Positions 31,402-46,181 of a stretch of 64,000 nt of DNA are shown piece after piece; the stretch's first letter is position 1, and each line of letters starts with the position of its first letter. The position numbers were made by a program, and so were the translations under genes. The stretch covers positions 124,001 through 188,000 of the forward strand of contig NOWV01000007.1 of assembly GCA_003344405.1 (NCBI GenBank), given 5' to 3'. Origin of the DNA: Trichoplax sp. H2. Taxonomy: Eukaryota; Placozoa; Uniplacotomia; Trichoplacea. The notes beneath the pieces were generated by a model, which saw only the letters and a program-made list of their open reading frames with translations, had not been told where the DNA came from and did no database searches.

Positions 31402-34400
31402 ATGAAGTTACTGATCGTTCTTCTGTTATTAAAAATTTGTTCCATTAATACCGTACCATCGGATGGGCCACAATTTCCGCCTACATTTAGACCGTGGCGT
31501 ACCATATCACCTGGCCATTTACAGAGTTTTGGCAATCAGAGATCACCTGATGGCCCAGTTCGACCTTATATAGATCGATATCTACATCCAGTAGATTTTT
31601 GGGAGTATCACGTTAAACATAAACTACCACTTGTATATCGTAATGCCATTAATCGTTCTCCGGCTATTAAGTTATGGGATGATGAATATTTACTTAAAAA
31701 CTACGGTAACTTGGACGTTTTAGTAGAGAAAAAAGTAGAAAATAGATCTTATTCACCAAGAAGAATGGTACTTAAAGCATTTCTAAATCAATATAAGAAA
31801 GAAGATATTTACGTTGTTACCGTTTTACCAGACGCGATGAGGCCTGAAGTTCAGGTACAAATGAAATTAAAATCTAAAGTAAATTGTAAGAGAAAATGAA
31901 GCCCAGATTTTTCAATTTGTTGTTGTCTGGCAATATTTGTTACATCGGCTCATTGATAGCTTAGTAAGAACACCATTAAGCTCTATATCCTTTCTGTACT
32001 TTTATAAATTGAATGATCCCATCTAATAACTTCATAAATTATAGCCCTTGAATAGCAAGGTACTGTCCGAATCACTCATAAACAATTCTGGAGGTCCAAA
32101 AATTGTTGGTGAGCTAATATAGTATGTTGAAGAAATAAAAGAGTGTAAGGACTTTCATTTCCAGCTACTATCATACTGAATGTCCTCTCTGGAAAATAAG
32201 TTTACTTTAGTCTTTCGCTATAGGATGTATTCATCTTGCACACATAGAATTAACCATACTGTCAACCACTCTCTTCGCAGTCTAATATACAAACTAAGAT
32301 ATGAAATTATGGATAGGTCATTTCAGCTATATTTAATAGGGAAGATACATACGTACGTATGATAGTTTATAACTGCCAATTTATTATAGCTATAACTATA
32401 CGAAAGTAAATTTAGAAACACTTGTTGAATATATTAATGTATAGCGATATCAGGTATCCTATAGTAACTCATACTAGCATGAGTTACTCTGATAAAAAAC
32501 ATACTTTCTACTATCTCATTAAAATATCTGTACTTCTACAAAAGTATTATTTTACTGGCATAAGTAGTCATAGAGTATTAAAATGTAAAGGTTAAATATG
32601 GTATGATAAATATTTTAATCTTATACTATATTGAAAAACCCTTTCCTAAACCTGGTATTATCGACGTTTAAGTTAAGATAGAAGCAGATTCGGCTTTTTC
32701 ATTTCTCATCTACTATAGAATACTGCGTGTTCCTGTCCGTATTATAACGCAATAGAAGGAATAATTCTGCTTCCCAATTAAATTTTACGCTAAATACAAA
32801 TCTTGTAGAAAGAATACCTAGAAACAACCGAGATATGTTTTAATGATCGAGGGAATAGTTTATTATTGCCTCTCTATTTAGTAAAATTTCACCAGCACGA
32901 TCGCAGAAGTCCTTTGAGTTAAAAGAAGTATTTTTTAGATCAAAGAAATTGTAATTTTAAAATAATTTCCCTACGATTCGTACTATTGAATAAAGATATG
33001 CTAATTGAATTTCTTATAGATCGTTCCGAGTGTGTTATGCGGAACATTTAAAACCTATCTTCAAGAAACCAATTTATGGATTGGATCTGGTGGCACTAGT
33101 TCTATTATCCACTTTGATGCGGATCATAATATTCATTGTATGGTGCATGGAAGAAAGGTATGCAGTACTAGAATAGCATAAATAGTATTAAATAAATAAT
33201 GATAGATAGACCTGTTACACTGAGAATACGCAGAACTAATAGTAGAACTTAATTTTAATCAGTAAGCACAGTATTCTTTGTAAAAAGTTCCGCGCTATTA
33301 AATGTAACTAAATTTGACGTTGTATCTTGAGAAATCTATCATCAAGTTACGTATCTATTTATTCATTTAACATCCATAAAATTCTGTATTAGCAATCAAA
33401 TTATGAAGCGTCATGTACGCGTATACTGTATAGAACAACTTTAAAGTCCTAAAAAGCATCATAAAAATCTCTTATACTAATCCAAATTACCTCTTTCTAT
33501 ATCTGATTTCATGTAGGATTTCATGATGATTCATCATAGATACTATAAGTATCTGTATTTTAATCAAAATGTAAGTAATAAGAAAACAGGATTCTATATT
33601 TTTAGTGTTAGAAGCGTTTACCGTCTACTATATTTATAATTTATAGCCGTAAGCGATCAGAAAATGATAAATTTTCTAGAAATAGACAAATGATATATCA
33701 AAGAAGTCTCAAATTAATTTCACCTTTAACTATAGCACTTAATGTACCTGTACCTACTAGCGTTTTCTGCCGTATAATCCACACTAGAATTCAATTAATA
33801 TCCAATATGGACTAAAATACGATTAGTAGTCATCATCACTAAAAAAATTGTAGTAAAACGGTAACTAATCAATCACTTTAACTTATAAATCCATAAGATT
33901 GGTATTACGTTGAGATTTATATTTCCAAGCTAAGGATAAAATTATGTGAAAAATTTTTTTATTTCATTTCAATTTGTTACAGTATATGATCGACAAGTAT
34001 CAAATTTCTGACTATGAATTAATAATTATCATTCTGTGATATCTTCTCTTATTAAAGTCGCCAGGATCAGGATCCGGCTATTCTAAAATCAACGTCAATA
34101 AAGTGGACATGAATTTATATCCTCTTCTAAAGCGAGTCCCGTGGACTTATGCTACGTTAAGAGCTGGCGATTGTATTTACATTCCAGGAGGTAATGCTAA
34201 GAATGCATTTGCCGTATTCATGATTATAGTAGTCATAAACCTTATCCTAGAAATAGCAGGCTGTAAGATCTTCGCAAAATAGATACAATTAGACCAGAGG
34301 ACCTCGACAAAGTGATTAAATAAAAGAGTCTGTATATCTGAATGTGATGCTGCCTTATAATAAGTAGATAATCAAAGTGGACTACTGTATCTTCTTTCAC

Positions 34401-35477
34401 TTCAAATCGATCAGGTTATGACGACCTATAATCGATGCTATTTTACAACGCTCCATTTCTCTTCTTACTGACTGAATAGGGAATTGACCGACATTAATTA
34501 TAAGATGCTAATGAGAGTTGTATCAGTTTTTATGTATTTCTAAATAATAAAAGAGCCTACAATTTATCTGTTATCTTATTCAGTCGCATTTCTAATCTCA
34601 GCAGTTTTATTGATTTGCGAGATTTCAAAAAAATAGTAACTGTAACTCTTTTATTTAACCATTGAACTCTATAGTTCAAATAAATGCAAATGCTTTTCTT
34701 CAAAATACAGAATTTTTTCCTTTAATATTTAAGTATCTGTAATGTAGCTTCAATAATAATCTCACTTAGCAATTCTTGATCTCTCCTTTAGGATACATTC
34801 ACCAAGTGAAATCATATAAGAGGAGCATTTCTGTTACTACTTTATTTTCTCCAACTAAAACATTTAATTCGAGCGGCTGTGAAAATTTAACTTTGAAGTA
34901 TACACCCATGAGTGAAGCACCTATCCACTGGACATACAAAGAAGGAGATCACACTATCGATTTAGGGTACCGCAACTTAGTAATAGTCAGAAAAGACATT
35001 TTAAAGTTATTTGGGTTAGTTGCAAAGGGAAAAGCAAAAATTACGAAAGAAATGTTCATGAAATATGGAGCTAGAGAACTTTGCGAAGACTGGCAAAGAC
35101 CGCCATTAGAAGTGTTTGAAAAGTATTTTGACCCTGATGGGAATGGTTACTTTACACAAGAGGATATTGAGCAATTACCTATTGCATCACTGAAAGAAAT
35201 TGTCAGAGCTATAGAAAATCCAGCAGGACCTTTGAAGGCCGCTGAAAGAATAGATTGGAACCAAGTGTTAGCAGATAGACAAGCATTAGAAAAAATGGAA
35301 GAAGAAGAGCTAAGAAGAAGACAAGAAAGGGGTGAGGACGAGGACGAAGAGGACGAAGACGATGATCGACGAGAAGAGAGTGATGATGATAGTGAAGGAG
35401 AAGACGATAATGATGGACAACGTGACCTTCAAAATGAATATGATAGAAAACAACAGCATAAACACGAAGAACTTTAA
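31402..35477 (+). CDS. ER-lumenal JmjC/cupin_8 oxygenase with EF-hand, copy B, 487 aa
   Basis: Paralog of the minus-strand gene at 26340-29239 with the same five-exon structure: 31402-31854, 33020-33157, 33517-33570, 34058-34190, 34792-35477. Signal peptide MKLLIVLLLLKICSI; JmjC iron ligands HFD (His182, Asp184) and His263. The EF-hand loop DPDGNGYFTQED (373-384) matches the D-x-D-x-N-G...D/E consensus. It is followed by a Glu/Arg-rich helix, a dense acidic stretch around 427-466 and the C-terminal KHEEL. This predicts a soluble calcium-binding oxygenase kept in the ER lumen. The exon-1 proteins of the two copies are nearly colinear (for example VENRSYSPRRMVLK is shared), while the C-terminal tails differ. 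Introns here are larger (1165, 359, 487 and 601 bp) than in copy A (997, 251, 110 and 96 bp). The donor after exon 1 is CAG|GTACAA. Substrate is not inferable. Confidence 0.94.
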
Positions 35478-37503
35478 ATTATTTTATTACCAATCATTAT
35501 AATTGTTAACCATAATACCATGTATAAGTGCTAAACTAGATTTTAATGAACATTGACAGGGTAAAAACTCGTATTTTTATGATTTATTTCTGTCTTTGTA
35601 ATGAATTATTTCATGAATCTGGTAATCCTACTACACAGTAATGAAAGCTTAATTAGGAAGCTCCTAATAATTTTTAGCCTAATCTTTAACTTTTGATTAA
35701 TAACCTAGAATGTACATAATTTTGACCGTTAGGATTACATTCTACCGAAATGAGACTAAATGACATTAAAAGATCTAGTTAAAGCGTAAGCAATTGGTCA
35801 TCCTTTATGATTCCAAAATTCTAATCTTTTCGTCAATTTCGACTAATACAAGTATGATGTTAATGCTATTACGCAACCATAATTAGCTTTAAAAGAAAAT
35901 ATTAATGCAGCTATTCACGTATTCCAATAACTTAAGTGCAACGGTTTTTAATGACTTCTATTCCATAACCTTCTTTTATTAGGCAACTACAGCATTTCCA
36001 AGTAGTTGTTAAGTTAGCATCAGGATGGTGATAGTAAACTTATAATTGTGAAGAAACTTTGATTATAGTGAGCAAAATACTAAATCTTAAGTTACTATAC
36101 GATTAATGATCCAACATACATAAATATAAATTTATCAACAATTTCTTATTCTGCAATGAACAGGACTACATCAGTAGTGTTTCTTTCATTACCATATTAA
36201 TATGTATGGTATCTATATGCACATATACTCATCTACATTTTAAGGATTTGTCTTAGCAACTTTAAAATTACCTTTAGTATATCCTGGCTTGACGTTCAAA
36301 TATTTTAAATTACAACACGATAACAGATAGTTCATAGCATGCGACGAATTAAAAAATTAGATATAAGTTTCACTTTAATCTCGTCACGACGATTTTTTGA
36401 TCATTTTACATTGCTGAATTAGTAACTGTGCCATCGTAACAGCTCATACTACATTAAGAAGTCGGATAATTGGACATGAATACAAGCTAGATATTTCGCT
36501 ATTTCCATTTGATCAAGTTAAGATGATGAGCCAATGTCTCGTTACTTCATGGGGATTGAATGATTTAACTAAGGCATACGCATATCTCATACTATAATTT
36601 ATTAAAATTAACATAAAACAAGCTATCAAAACTTGGAAGTCGACATATTATTTGCCTCCCGTATTACATAATATTAGTAACTGAAATAATTTTATAGATT
36701 CAAAACATGTTATTGGATATAAGCCATTTTTACTATAGATTATCCTACTTATTACGGATTTAAATTGGCATAGTTGAAATGATTACTAAGTGTTCACTAC
36801 TTGTAGTAAAAAAATGATTAGAAAATTAAACTAAACTAATTGCTTGCATATATGCTATTTCAAGCACCAAGAAACAAACAATTATTACAATACATTTATA
36901 TTGCTACCATGACGTAATATATAATTAATATTAGGGAAAAGTAGATTAAATTAGTGTCATCATTAATCAATAGCTACATCATTATAACGTAGATATTAGT
37001 CATTTTCTGTAATTATAATTCTTGAATAGGCCTTCAATTATGAGAGCTAGTATAATATAATGGCTTCATAAAGAAATCCTATAGCATTAGTTTAATTGCT
37101 GTAGATCTTCAACGATGGGCTATCTAAGTTGGCTATTTAATTATTAGATACACTGATAAGATCATTATCGATTTTAAGTTTATGGTATTTGAGTTGTATT
37201 GAAAGTCCTGAAAAAACGAGGCTACAAATTTATGGTAAACTGGCAGTATTTCTACTTTCTACTGAAAATTTGCAACAACATGAAATAAATCAACATTTTT
37301 ATGTTAATATCGATAGTCATCAGTATGTACTCGTAGGTGTACCTGATCAAAATATTAAATCGTAATACGAGTATTAGTATAGGTCTATAGTCTGAATTTA
37401 AATATATATTGTCAAATTTTATCATAACGATATCGACACAATGTCAGATCATATACGAAATGATTTCTAGTTAGTACTAGATAATACAATCGAAATGACG
37501 ATA
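35478..37503. other. Intergenic region between convergent genes
   Basis: Lies between the 3' ends of JmjC copy B and Tsp2. No exon or clear repeat was seen. No AATAAA was spotted close to either stop, so variant poly(A) signals are likely. Confidence 0.55.
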
Positions 37504-40500
37504 TTAAAATGCTGCATTTTCGTATTCCAAGTCTTCATTTTCTTCTTGATGATGGACTGTAGTTGCTGTATCAACTGGATCTGCGTGATTTGATTCTGCA
37601 GGTACGTTGACTTCGACATGAATTGTTGAACTCGAAGGTTCATGTTCCTCATGGTGTATTTCGCTTCCCGTTAATTGATGATGATCATCACTATCTGTTG
37701 GTAACGTAGCAGGTTTTTGTGCCGACTCTGAGCTTACATCGACTTCTTTAACCGATGTATCGACATGATGAGCATCTTGAGATGGTGCTGAATCAATATT
37801 ATCGGTGATTGGAGATGGTTCTGCTGTAGGTTGGACACCTTTTGGACTATGAGGTTCTTCAGGAGCTGGAACTTTCTGGATATTCTCGGATTCAACATCA
37901 GATGATATCGGCGATTTGCTATGATCATCTTCTCCTGATAATGGACCTGAGCCATTACTTGGTGGCACAGGAGCTGTACTTTCATCAATCACCTTATTTG
38001 AATCCTCGGATGGTATTGGCGTTTTCTCATTCAGGACTAAATTCTCTTTTGGTTCGGATCCTTTCAGACTAGTTTCTTCATCAACATCACTTGGTTCATC
38101 TTCGTAATGGCGATAATAATCAAGTAACAAAACTGAACAAAAAATTCCAAATACCTATAAAATAATGCAAGAAAATTATACCAAATATTTGTGATAGCTT
38201 AATAGTGGAATCTATCAAATGATTTGGCAATCATTCATATAGAACAATTATTTCAGTTTTATATTCGTACCTGAACAATTGCTACCGAGATGCCAATACC
38301 GAGAATAGCTCCACTGTGCTCACTGATGTGCTGCCGAATAGCAAATTGACATCCCTGTTAAAGTAATAAATCAATGGCATAACACTTAAGATTTCGCGAA
38401 ATCATCCCTATATTTTCTTAATAGCTATAGTCTATTGTTAATAGAATCATAGTGGTTGCATCTTCGCTATACTAGAGTCTTTCATTACTGTCTTGCTAGG
38501 TGGATTTTATACAAGATGTATAAATAAATAAGTAAAATAATATCAGTGTTGACATTATACGGTACTCATACTAGAACTCTTTACAATAGTCGATAGAAAT
38601 ATACACAAATACGTTCATGCGAATATATCGCGCTAGTTGCACGTTTGCGCTATCTAATGCAGCCAATCTGTAAATATTCTTACTCGAGTATAAATTCCTC
38701 CGGCTGGGTTGGTTACATTTCGTACTCTAGAATCCTCGCCACATCCATCCACGTAATATGCAGGTCTACAACATGATGATGGTACTGCATAGGGTTTAAA
38801 ATCCTTATTTGTATTCCATAACGACTGAGACCAATCGGTATAGTTGTTAGCACCACAGCAAAAGTACTATAGGCAAGTCATCGTGAATAGATGTTTTAGA
38901 AAGCAATCATGTGAGACGGAAAATCACTTAATTTGAGATTTTAGAAATAATGTAGTGCTGTATTATTTATAAATTCTACGTTACAACTTTAGTAAAGATA
39001 TTAAAATTCGCATTTCTATAACTTCTAAAATACAAGAAATCATTTATCAGACAGAGCTCATCTAGTAGCTAGTATAACTTTTAATTTATGTGAAAAAAGA
39101 TTAAAATTTTGGTGGTAATTCGCAAAGGATAAAATGGTATGATTTTTCAATTCAAATTTAATTCATTTTAATATGTAATTAACTAATTAATTAACTGATT
39201 ATGGAATTATGAAAAAAAAAGCTTGAAATTAAATAAAATATTACGTAAGCCAGAAACGATAAAATTTTACTAGTAGTTAAGTAAGATAGGTAATTAAGAA
39301 GACATTCAAGTTCCTAGTAAATAATCACATCAAAGAGTTATGCGGGAATATGGTAACAACATTTCTTAAGTAAAATTGTATCATTAAATTATAGTCCCAA
39401 TAGCTCATCTTTATTATCTTCTAATTTAGTAAAGGGTAAACGATTAAAGGACCCTTAAAGCGCAGATGAATTTCGAAAGTATTCTATTTCATTTAATTGT
39501 TGATATTAGCAAATACCACTAACGACACTTTATCTAATCTTCAGACTTGGCTAATTATCAGAAATATTATTAAAGATGAACTTACTCGATGTTGGATTGC
39601 ATCTAAAGCCTTAGAAAGTGGTGCATTCGATGGTTTACCATATTTTTCGATTACGTCAGTTATTAATGACGTGGTTAATTTTTGTATTTCCTATTTCATT
39701 CATCCATTATCATTAATATATGTAGAAAATGCCATGAACAAAAGCAATAGAAGATTAAATCTCTTAACATAACGTAAAGGTATTTAAAAAGTATTTTTCA
39801 GATAAAATGATTACGATAACTGGCAAATGGTTATACCTGTCCTTGATTTACACCTGCCCAAACTCCAGCTGCAATTTCTAATAGGCAGACGATAATTAAA
39901 CCGCTAGTAAACTATAGCAAACAAGTAGAGTGAGTTACAAAACCGATCTGTTTTACAGAATATAGCATTAGATTCAAATAAATAAGATCCCATAGATAGA
40001 TCGTTGGAAAAAGCGATTTTTATCGTTTCATCCAATTATTTTTGCATTAAATACTGTATTAAAAGAGCTAAATATACTTGTTGGGTTATAAATTCTGCTC
40101 GAAATCTTATATCTTATTATTAATGAAATACTGTGATAATATAATGAACTGCTGTCCTGTTCAGCTCTAGCAGCCATATCAACTTAAGGATATATCAAAC
40201 TATTATAACTGCCCCTTCCTTAGCTAAATTAATAGATAGAGCAACTTGTCCGATTAAGTTTTAAGAATAAACTAAGGTACGCTATTGCACTGCGTTTCTT
40301 CGTTATTCTTAGCCTCAAAATTGAACAGAAACAAAAAATAAGTTATACTAATTTGATCTATGATCTGTGATATCAGCTATGATTTCGTAATGAAGATATA
40401 ACTGTAATGTTCTATATCAGCATTTTTATCTTTAAATGAATTGTTAGCTTGCATCTTAATTCTTACAGACGGTCTAGGTGTAAATTAATGATTAATGTAA

Positions 40501-43013
40501 GCTCATGGGTATGACTTTATTACTAAATAAATATTTCGTTTTTGTGTTAACATCACATTAGGTAGTTCTAAATCTGGCTAATATAAATAGAAAGTCAATA
40601 TTATGTCTAGCAACTACAATTCTATGGAGTGGACTTATAAGGCGAATGTAGGTTATAAAATTACAACTGATAGGGATTGATTTGGTTTTAGCAGCTGCAA
40701 AATAAAATTTTGTTTCCATCACGTCCATCATATAAAATTTATTTTAAATTTTGATACGGTAATATTGTGCTTTATCATGATAATCCGATAAAACGCAAGT
40801 TATATTTATCAAAAAAGGTACTATAACTTGCTTGATAATGCCTGAAATATGAAGTTTACTTTATTAGAATAGAGAAATAGCTAATAATATTATTTACCAT
40901 CCCAATCAGACATGCATGTTCTTGATAAGCACCGAACCATCCCAAGAAACCGATTAAGCCAATAAAACATCCAGACACAATAACTAGAATCGTTCCAGTT
41001 CTAAATAAATTATTTGTTAAAACCGATGTGTTGGCATTGGAAATTAATATCCAGACTCCAACACCAACAGTCGTAATTCCCATAATCTATAAAAAGATCA
41101 ATTAAATGATAACATTGAGAATGGCTATTTTGTAATATATATTTATACGAGCATAGCTGTAGGCTATCAGTGAAAATCAAAGTTAAATGATGCTGGTGAA
41201 TGTTTTAATATTTTTAATAAATTAAATATTTTAACATGTCACTAAACTGACGATAACCTTGATTTTTGTAAGCTAAATATTGCATTAAAATACGGGATAT
41301 TGCGTATTAGATATTATGTTCGTAAGAAACAAACGAAACGACCTTTATTACCAGCTTTTCAAATACTAAATTGTATATTAAACTAGTAATTATGGATAAA
41401 GTGCAACAGTGGGCCGGCATATAGACTATCGTAAGTGATAAACTGGAGGTGATGAAGCTCTAGCTAGTTATCATATTAAATTAGAAATTATTGCACCGTA
41501 TTTTGGAAATAAAATTCAAGAATTAAGCAAAATTAGTTAAATTAATTTAGTGCGTTTGTATTTTATATTTTATTATTAATTAAATTGATGACAATCAAAC
41601 AAGTTAAATTTATCACTGGAATTAGAGATAAATAATTGCGGAATTAAAATTTATTCAAATTTTACCCTATTATAAATTTACTAGATATGTTTCATTATCA
41701 ATAATTTTATAATCTGAAGATAGACCTAAATCGCAGCTGATTGCAGCATATTATTTATCGTCACGATTTGATAAAACTAAAACTTTCAATCTCGATTTGT
41801 GTTCATATCTACATTCTTCCGTACAGTGCGATATAAACTTAATTCATGCACAAACAATTACATGCTGTATAACTACGAAATAGTTTTACGATACATCCAT
41901 CAAATACAATTATAAACCATTCTTAATCTATTTAAATTACATATCTTTTGTAATAAGTATTTTAGAGAAATTAAAATTAAGCTCAATCAAAAAATACCAG
42001 CAAATAACTGTATGTAGAAGGGTGGCATTTCTTGTATACAATTGTAGTCCTGACTAACCTCTTCTATAGCTTTTTTATCGACGTATAGTACAACACTTTT
42101 AATGCATTTTCTAATTTATAGCTTGGTGTTAAATAAGTTTGATATGTAGTACTGTACCGATTTCTATTCGACAGTAAGTAATATTTCAATCAATTGTAAA
42201 TTATTTATCGATATCTAAAATGATGTTTCATTTATTATAAATTAATTTCTACAGGAATATATCTACAGGATAACTATATTAGCAACCTAATGCCTGTAAG
42301 ATATGTAAGATGTTATAACTGCTAAGGATAAAGTAATACTAATAAATAATGTGAATAGATACGACCTAATCTTCTATTAGGATTGAGACTTTTAAAGTTG
42401 GTCTTTTATTATATGTCGAAACCAGGATACTAAGTAACCCGATTGAACTATTAATATATGAAACGATGATGAGAAAAAATGAAAACAGTGCAAGTAAATG
42501 TTACTTTTAGGTCTGAAATTTTTAATTACAATCTTTTTGTATTAAATCCTGATTGAAAACGTTCCAAGATTTGGAAGAGAATTTTTGCTTTCTACTTAAA
42601 ATAAGATGTACGGAATGTTAATCTATGACGACTGACTATATTCTTTGTACATCTTAAAGAAGTAGCAGGATCTTAGCGGTATTAGATGATTATTTTGCTA
42701 CTAGGCTAGTAGTAATAATTTAATGTTAATTCGTGGCACATGGGAAATTTAAATTGATCGATTTCAAAAATCGCAAAATATGAAAACCAATTAGCCAGTT
42801 TAGGAGAATAGAATTACGGGAAATGCTATCTTAAAAATATGAATAATATGTTTTGATTTATCTTGTTACTTTAAGCTATCGAATCGCTAGTAAATTATAC
42901 ACTATCAATCTAATTAAACTATTTTTTACCCAAAAGACGATATTAAAGGCAAAAAGGGACCAACGGGCATATTTCATTTTGCCTTTAGCTTTTACTTCAC
43001 CTTTAATAGCCAT
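37504..43013 (-). CDS. Tetraspanin (Tsp2) with long acidic C-terminal tail, 456 aa
   Basis: Seven phase-0 exons on the complement, in coding order: 42930-43013, 40898-41086, 39837-39911, 39586-39690, 38684-38866, 38271-38354, 37504-38154. Exon 1 encodes MAIKGEVKAKGKMKYARWSL and the start of TM1 (FAFNIVFW); TM2 lies in exon 2 and TM3 in exon 3. The large loop has CCG (154-156), AVPSSCC, GCG and a cysteine at the start of exon 6; NYTDW provides an N-glycosylation site. TM4 ends near residue 252. The remaining 204 residues are a Ser/Pro/Glu/Asp/His-rich, apparently disordered cytosolic tail ending NEDLEYENAAF. Typical tetraspanins have tails of about 5-40 residues. The tail is continuous with TM4 in one exon, so a fusion by mis-splicing is unlikely. 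Its YENAAF end could hold a tyrosine-based signal, which is inference. Confidence 0.92.
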
Positions 43014-46000
43014 CGCTCTTATGATAGATTAAATTCTAGTCTTTGATAGAGGAAAAGATAAGAAAAAGTAGGAAGGAATATTATATAAATTCTTTTAATG
43101 ATGATATTAGTGATGATGAAATAAATTGCTAGTTGTACCGGAATATGTCAAAATGTAATTCAGCAGCAATGTTCTAATTGAGTCAAAGCTGGTTACAAGG
43201 TTATTCGGGGTTATCTTTCAAGGTTCACCTAATCTACTGATCTATTCAAAATCAACCTGTTATCAATAGATGATTGACAAGATTATTTAATCATGTCCTT
43301 TTTATTTGTGAATCACTCTTTCCTCTTTGGGTGTGTCTAACTCAAAATTAAATAAATTTTAATATGTATGGAGAGAATTGATATCAAGCTTTTACTATAG
43401 CTGTAATTTACTGATCAACTAACACTTTAATACTAAATATTTTACCGTACCAATCTTATTTATAAACTTAAGATCTTATATGGTATAAAAAGATTCTTGC
43501 GATGCCCTCTAACATAAGAATAAGCTAAGACATGATTACTAAGTCTTAAAGAGTCAATCATTCATCGATCGTATCAATTTAGATGTAATCTGGAGCAAGT
43601 ACAATTTATTTTTGAATTGAAAATATGTGTCACGTAGCTTATATATTCTGAAGGAATTCTACTTTCATAATATCATTTCAAGATGACATTAACGAAAATG
43701 GTATTTATGTCGAGGTTAATGATGACAATAGTTCAGATAGCTAGCCCTCAATATACATGACTAGGTGTGGTTGTTTATTATTGACATTTTTGAAAAGCCA
43801 TTTGTCTTAGTCGGTCAGTTGTTATAATAATAAATTGGTACTTATTTAGTGATTGAAAGTTGTTAAATATTAATTTATATCTGATTCTATCACCAATTAA
43901 ATAAATAACTCAGGCGATAAAATGAATTGGATACCATTTCAATCATTGTTGCAGCAGATTATAATGAACAGAATACTATTAATACTATCATCTGATGATG
44001 TTTATCGAACCTGATGACGTTCGATGCCAATATTCGACTGAAAAGAAGCACCAGGCATTTTCAAAATTTTTTAATAACATGTTTTACGGTAATTTCTTGG
44101 AAATGAATGAAGTCGATCGACGTTAATCGAAAATATATATGCGACCGTATGATTAATCAAATGTTAATCTTTAGGTTAGGTACTACCCTATTTCTTCCAA
44201 CAAGAATGAATGAATATAAACCCTCCAAGAGTAAATATTGCTCTATTTAGTCAAGTTCACTATTAAAGTAATCTTGAAGGGGTAAATTTGCTAAAATCAA
44301 TGTGTAAAAAGCGTTTTGAGATAAACTCTTCTATTCTACTGGTAACACATAGTATTTTGCCCCTTGTCAAGATTTTTCAATCGGAAACAATGACTTCATG
44401 ATTTTAAAATCGTTTATTAGAACAAAGATTTATTGAACTCAGCGCGATTTCTCATTAATCAGCCTATAGTAACACTTTTTGGGATACATAGCCACAGTTT
44501 AATGTAACGATTAGACAAGTCATACTTTCTATAGTAAACTTTCAATGCAGTATTAAAGACTGCAGGAGTACAATTATCGATATGATAGCCGATCGTACAG
44601 CAATAGAATGCAGATAATTTAGTTTTACGTCAGTATAAGATTTATACTCGCACGTATGAATTTCTGACATAGATAATCTATCTTATAGCTTGATCACATA
44701 GGATAATAAAGACGTTACAAATTCTTGAAAGACCCATAAAATGACTTTAGAGATGTTCCAAGTCTTCGGTACAGGTATATAAAGGAGATGATGTGATGTA
44801 ATATCATGCTCAGATGTTGGTTATTATATAACTTAGTTAAACAGTAGAAGTAGGTTAGAAATATATCGCAATTTTGAAATTTCTATAAATAATTGTTAAA
44901 GATTATTTATTATCTCAAGGATAGATAAAGTTCGACCAATGGTCTATCAAATAATAAATTAGCAATATCATCTGCGATAGTTATTTATTAAGTGCATATC
45001 AAAAGACTATTTATTAATATAGCTAAGAATTCCATGATTGCGATTGATTTCTAGCTATTTAAGTTGAAACTGTATCCTTCTACCTGTTCAATTCCATCAC
45101 TATTTTAGCCAAGAATAACAAATGAAAATAAAATATCCCTATTATTGCTATTCAATTAAGTTATGAAAACAGGCGTTGCCGTAATGGAAATGGTTAAATT
45201 GTTGTGCTAATGATGTTTATTTTGATGCGAGTTCGTATTGTATTATGATGGTCATGGTGTTACATTTCTACTATTTTTTTAGTCATTTATCAAGCTAGAT
45301 AGAGTAAGAGTATTTGAAACAAAAATAAATCTCTACTAAAATAATCTGAGAAGATATTCTATTTTCTGGGCTAAAGGGTTGATGATTTCTTGAGTTTTCG
45401 AGGAATATCACGTAACAGGTGTAATGTTGTAGTCAGATTTGAGAACAGAATCGGTTTAGCTATTCTGATAAATCAAAGAATTTGCTTATAAAAGTATTAC
45501 AAAATAGCATAAGATGATTTTAAGATTGATGGACGTTCTGATATTTCTGATATTGAGCACGAATATGAGCCTGTCCTATTAGCTCTCTTTCTCGAATTAT
45601 TTTTAATCATACCTATTTTCCTTCTACTACCTGATTCTATCAAGCTAATCTACAATATAACAGGTATAACTGAATTAGAGTCTATGACTTGCATGCTTTG
45701 GCAGGTCAAATATTTTATTCTCTCCTTTAATCCCAGCATAGAAGGTCAAGTTAACTATCCATTGACAGCTAACTAATTAATTAGAATTCATCAGTTAATC
45801 ATGGTGACATAATATTGTAAGATAATCCCTCCTTACTAAGATAAATAAACATAGGTAACTCCTTATTCCATTATAATTCAATCAATCAAGAAAAATAATT
45901 CTTTTTGATCCTTGTGTATAAAAAAGAAATCATTAGGAACATGTCATATGCATTATCCCATGTAGCCATAGTGATACAGAAAATAGAATTCAGTACCAGC

Positions 46001-46181
46001 AATACGTTGGAAAGGTGGAGATACTTTACCTTTAGGCCGCTAGTACAGGCTTAGGTTAAGATTGACCGTTGACATTAGATTTAAGGAATTCCTATCATCT
46101 CTATTTCTTTCTCCACTTAACTTTGAAGGCTTGTCATCTATAGGTCATTTATATTCTTCACTGGTTAAAATTATAGACACT
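43014..46181. other. Divergent spacer between Tsp2 and Tsp3
   Basis: About 3.2 kb between outward-facing tetraspanin starts. Both promoters should lie here. No exon or repeat array was recognised. Confidence 0.55.

Noticed and set aside
39497-39772. 91-codon plus frame
   Set aside because: Antisense to exon 4 of Tsp2, whose minus-strand reading fits phase and family.
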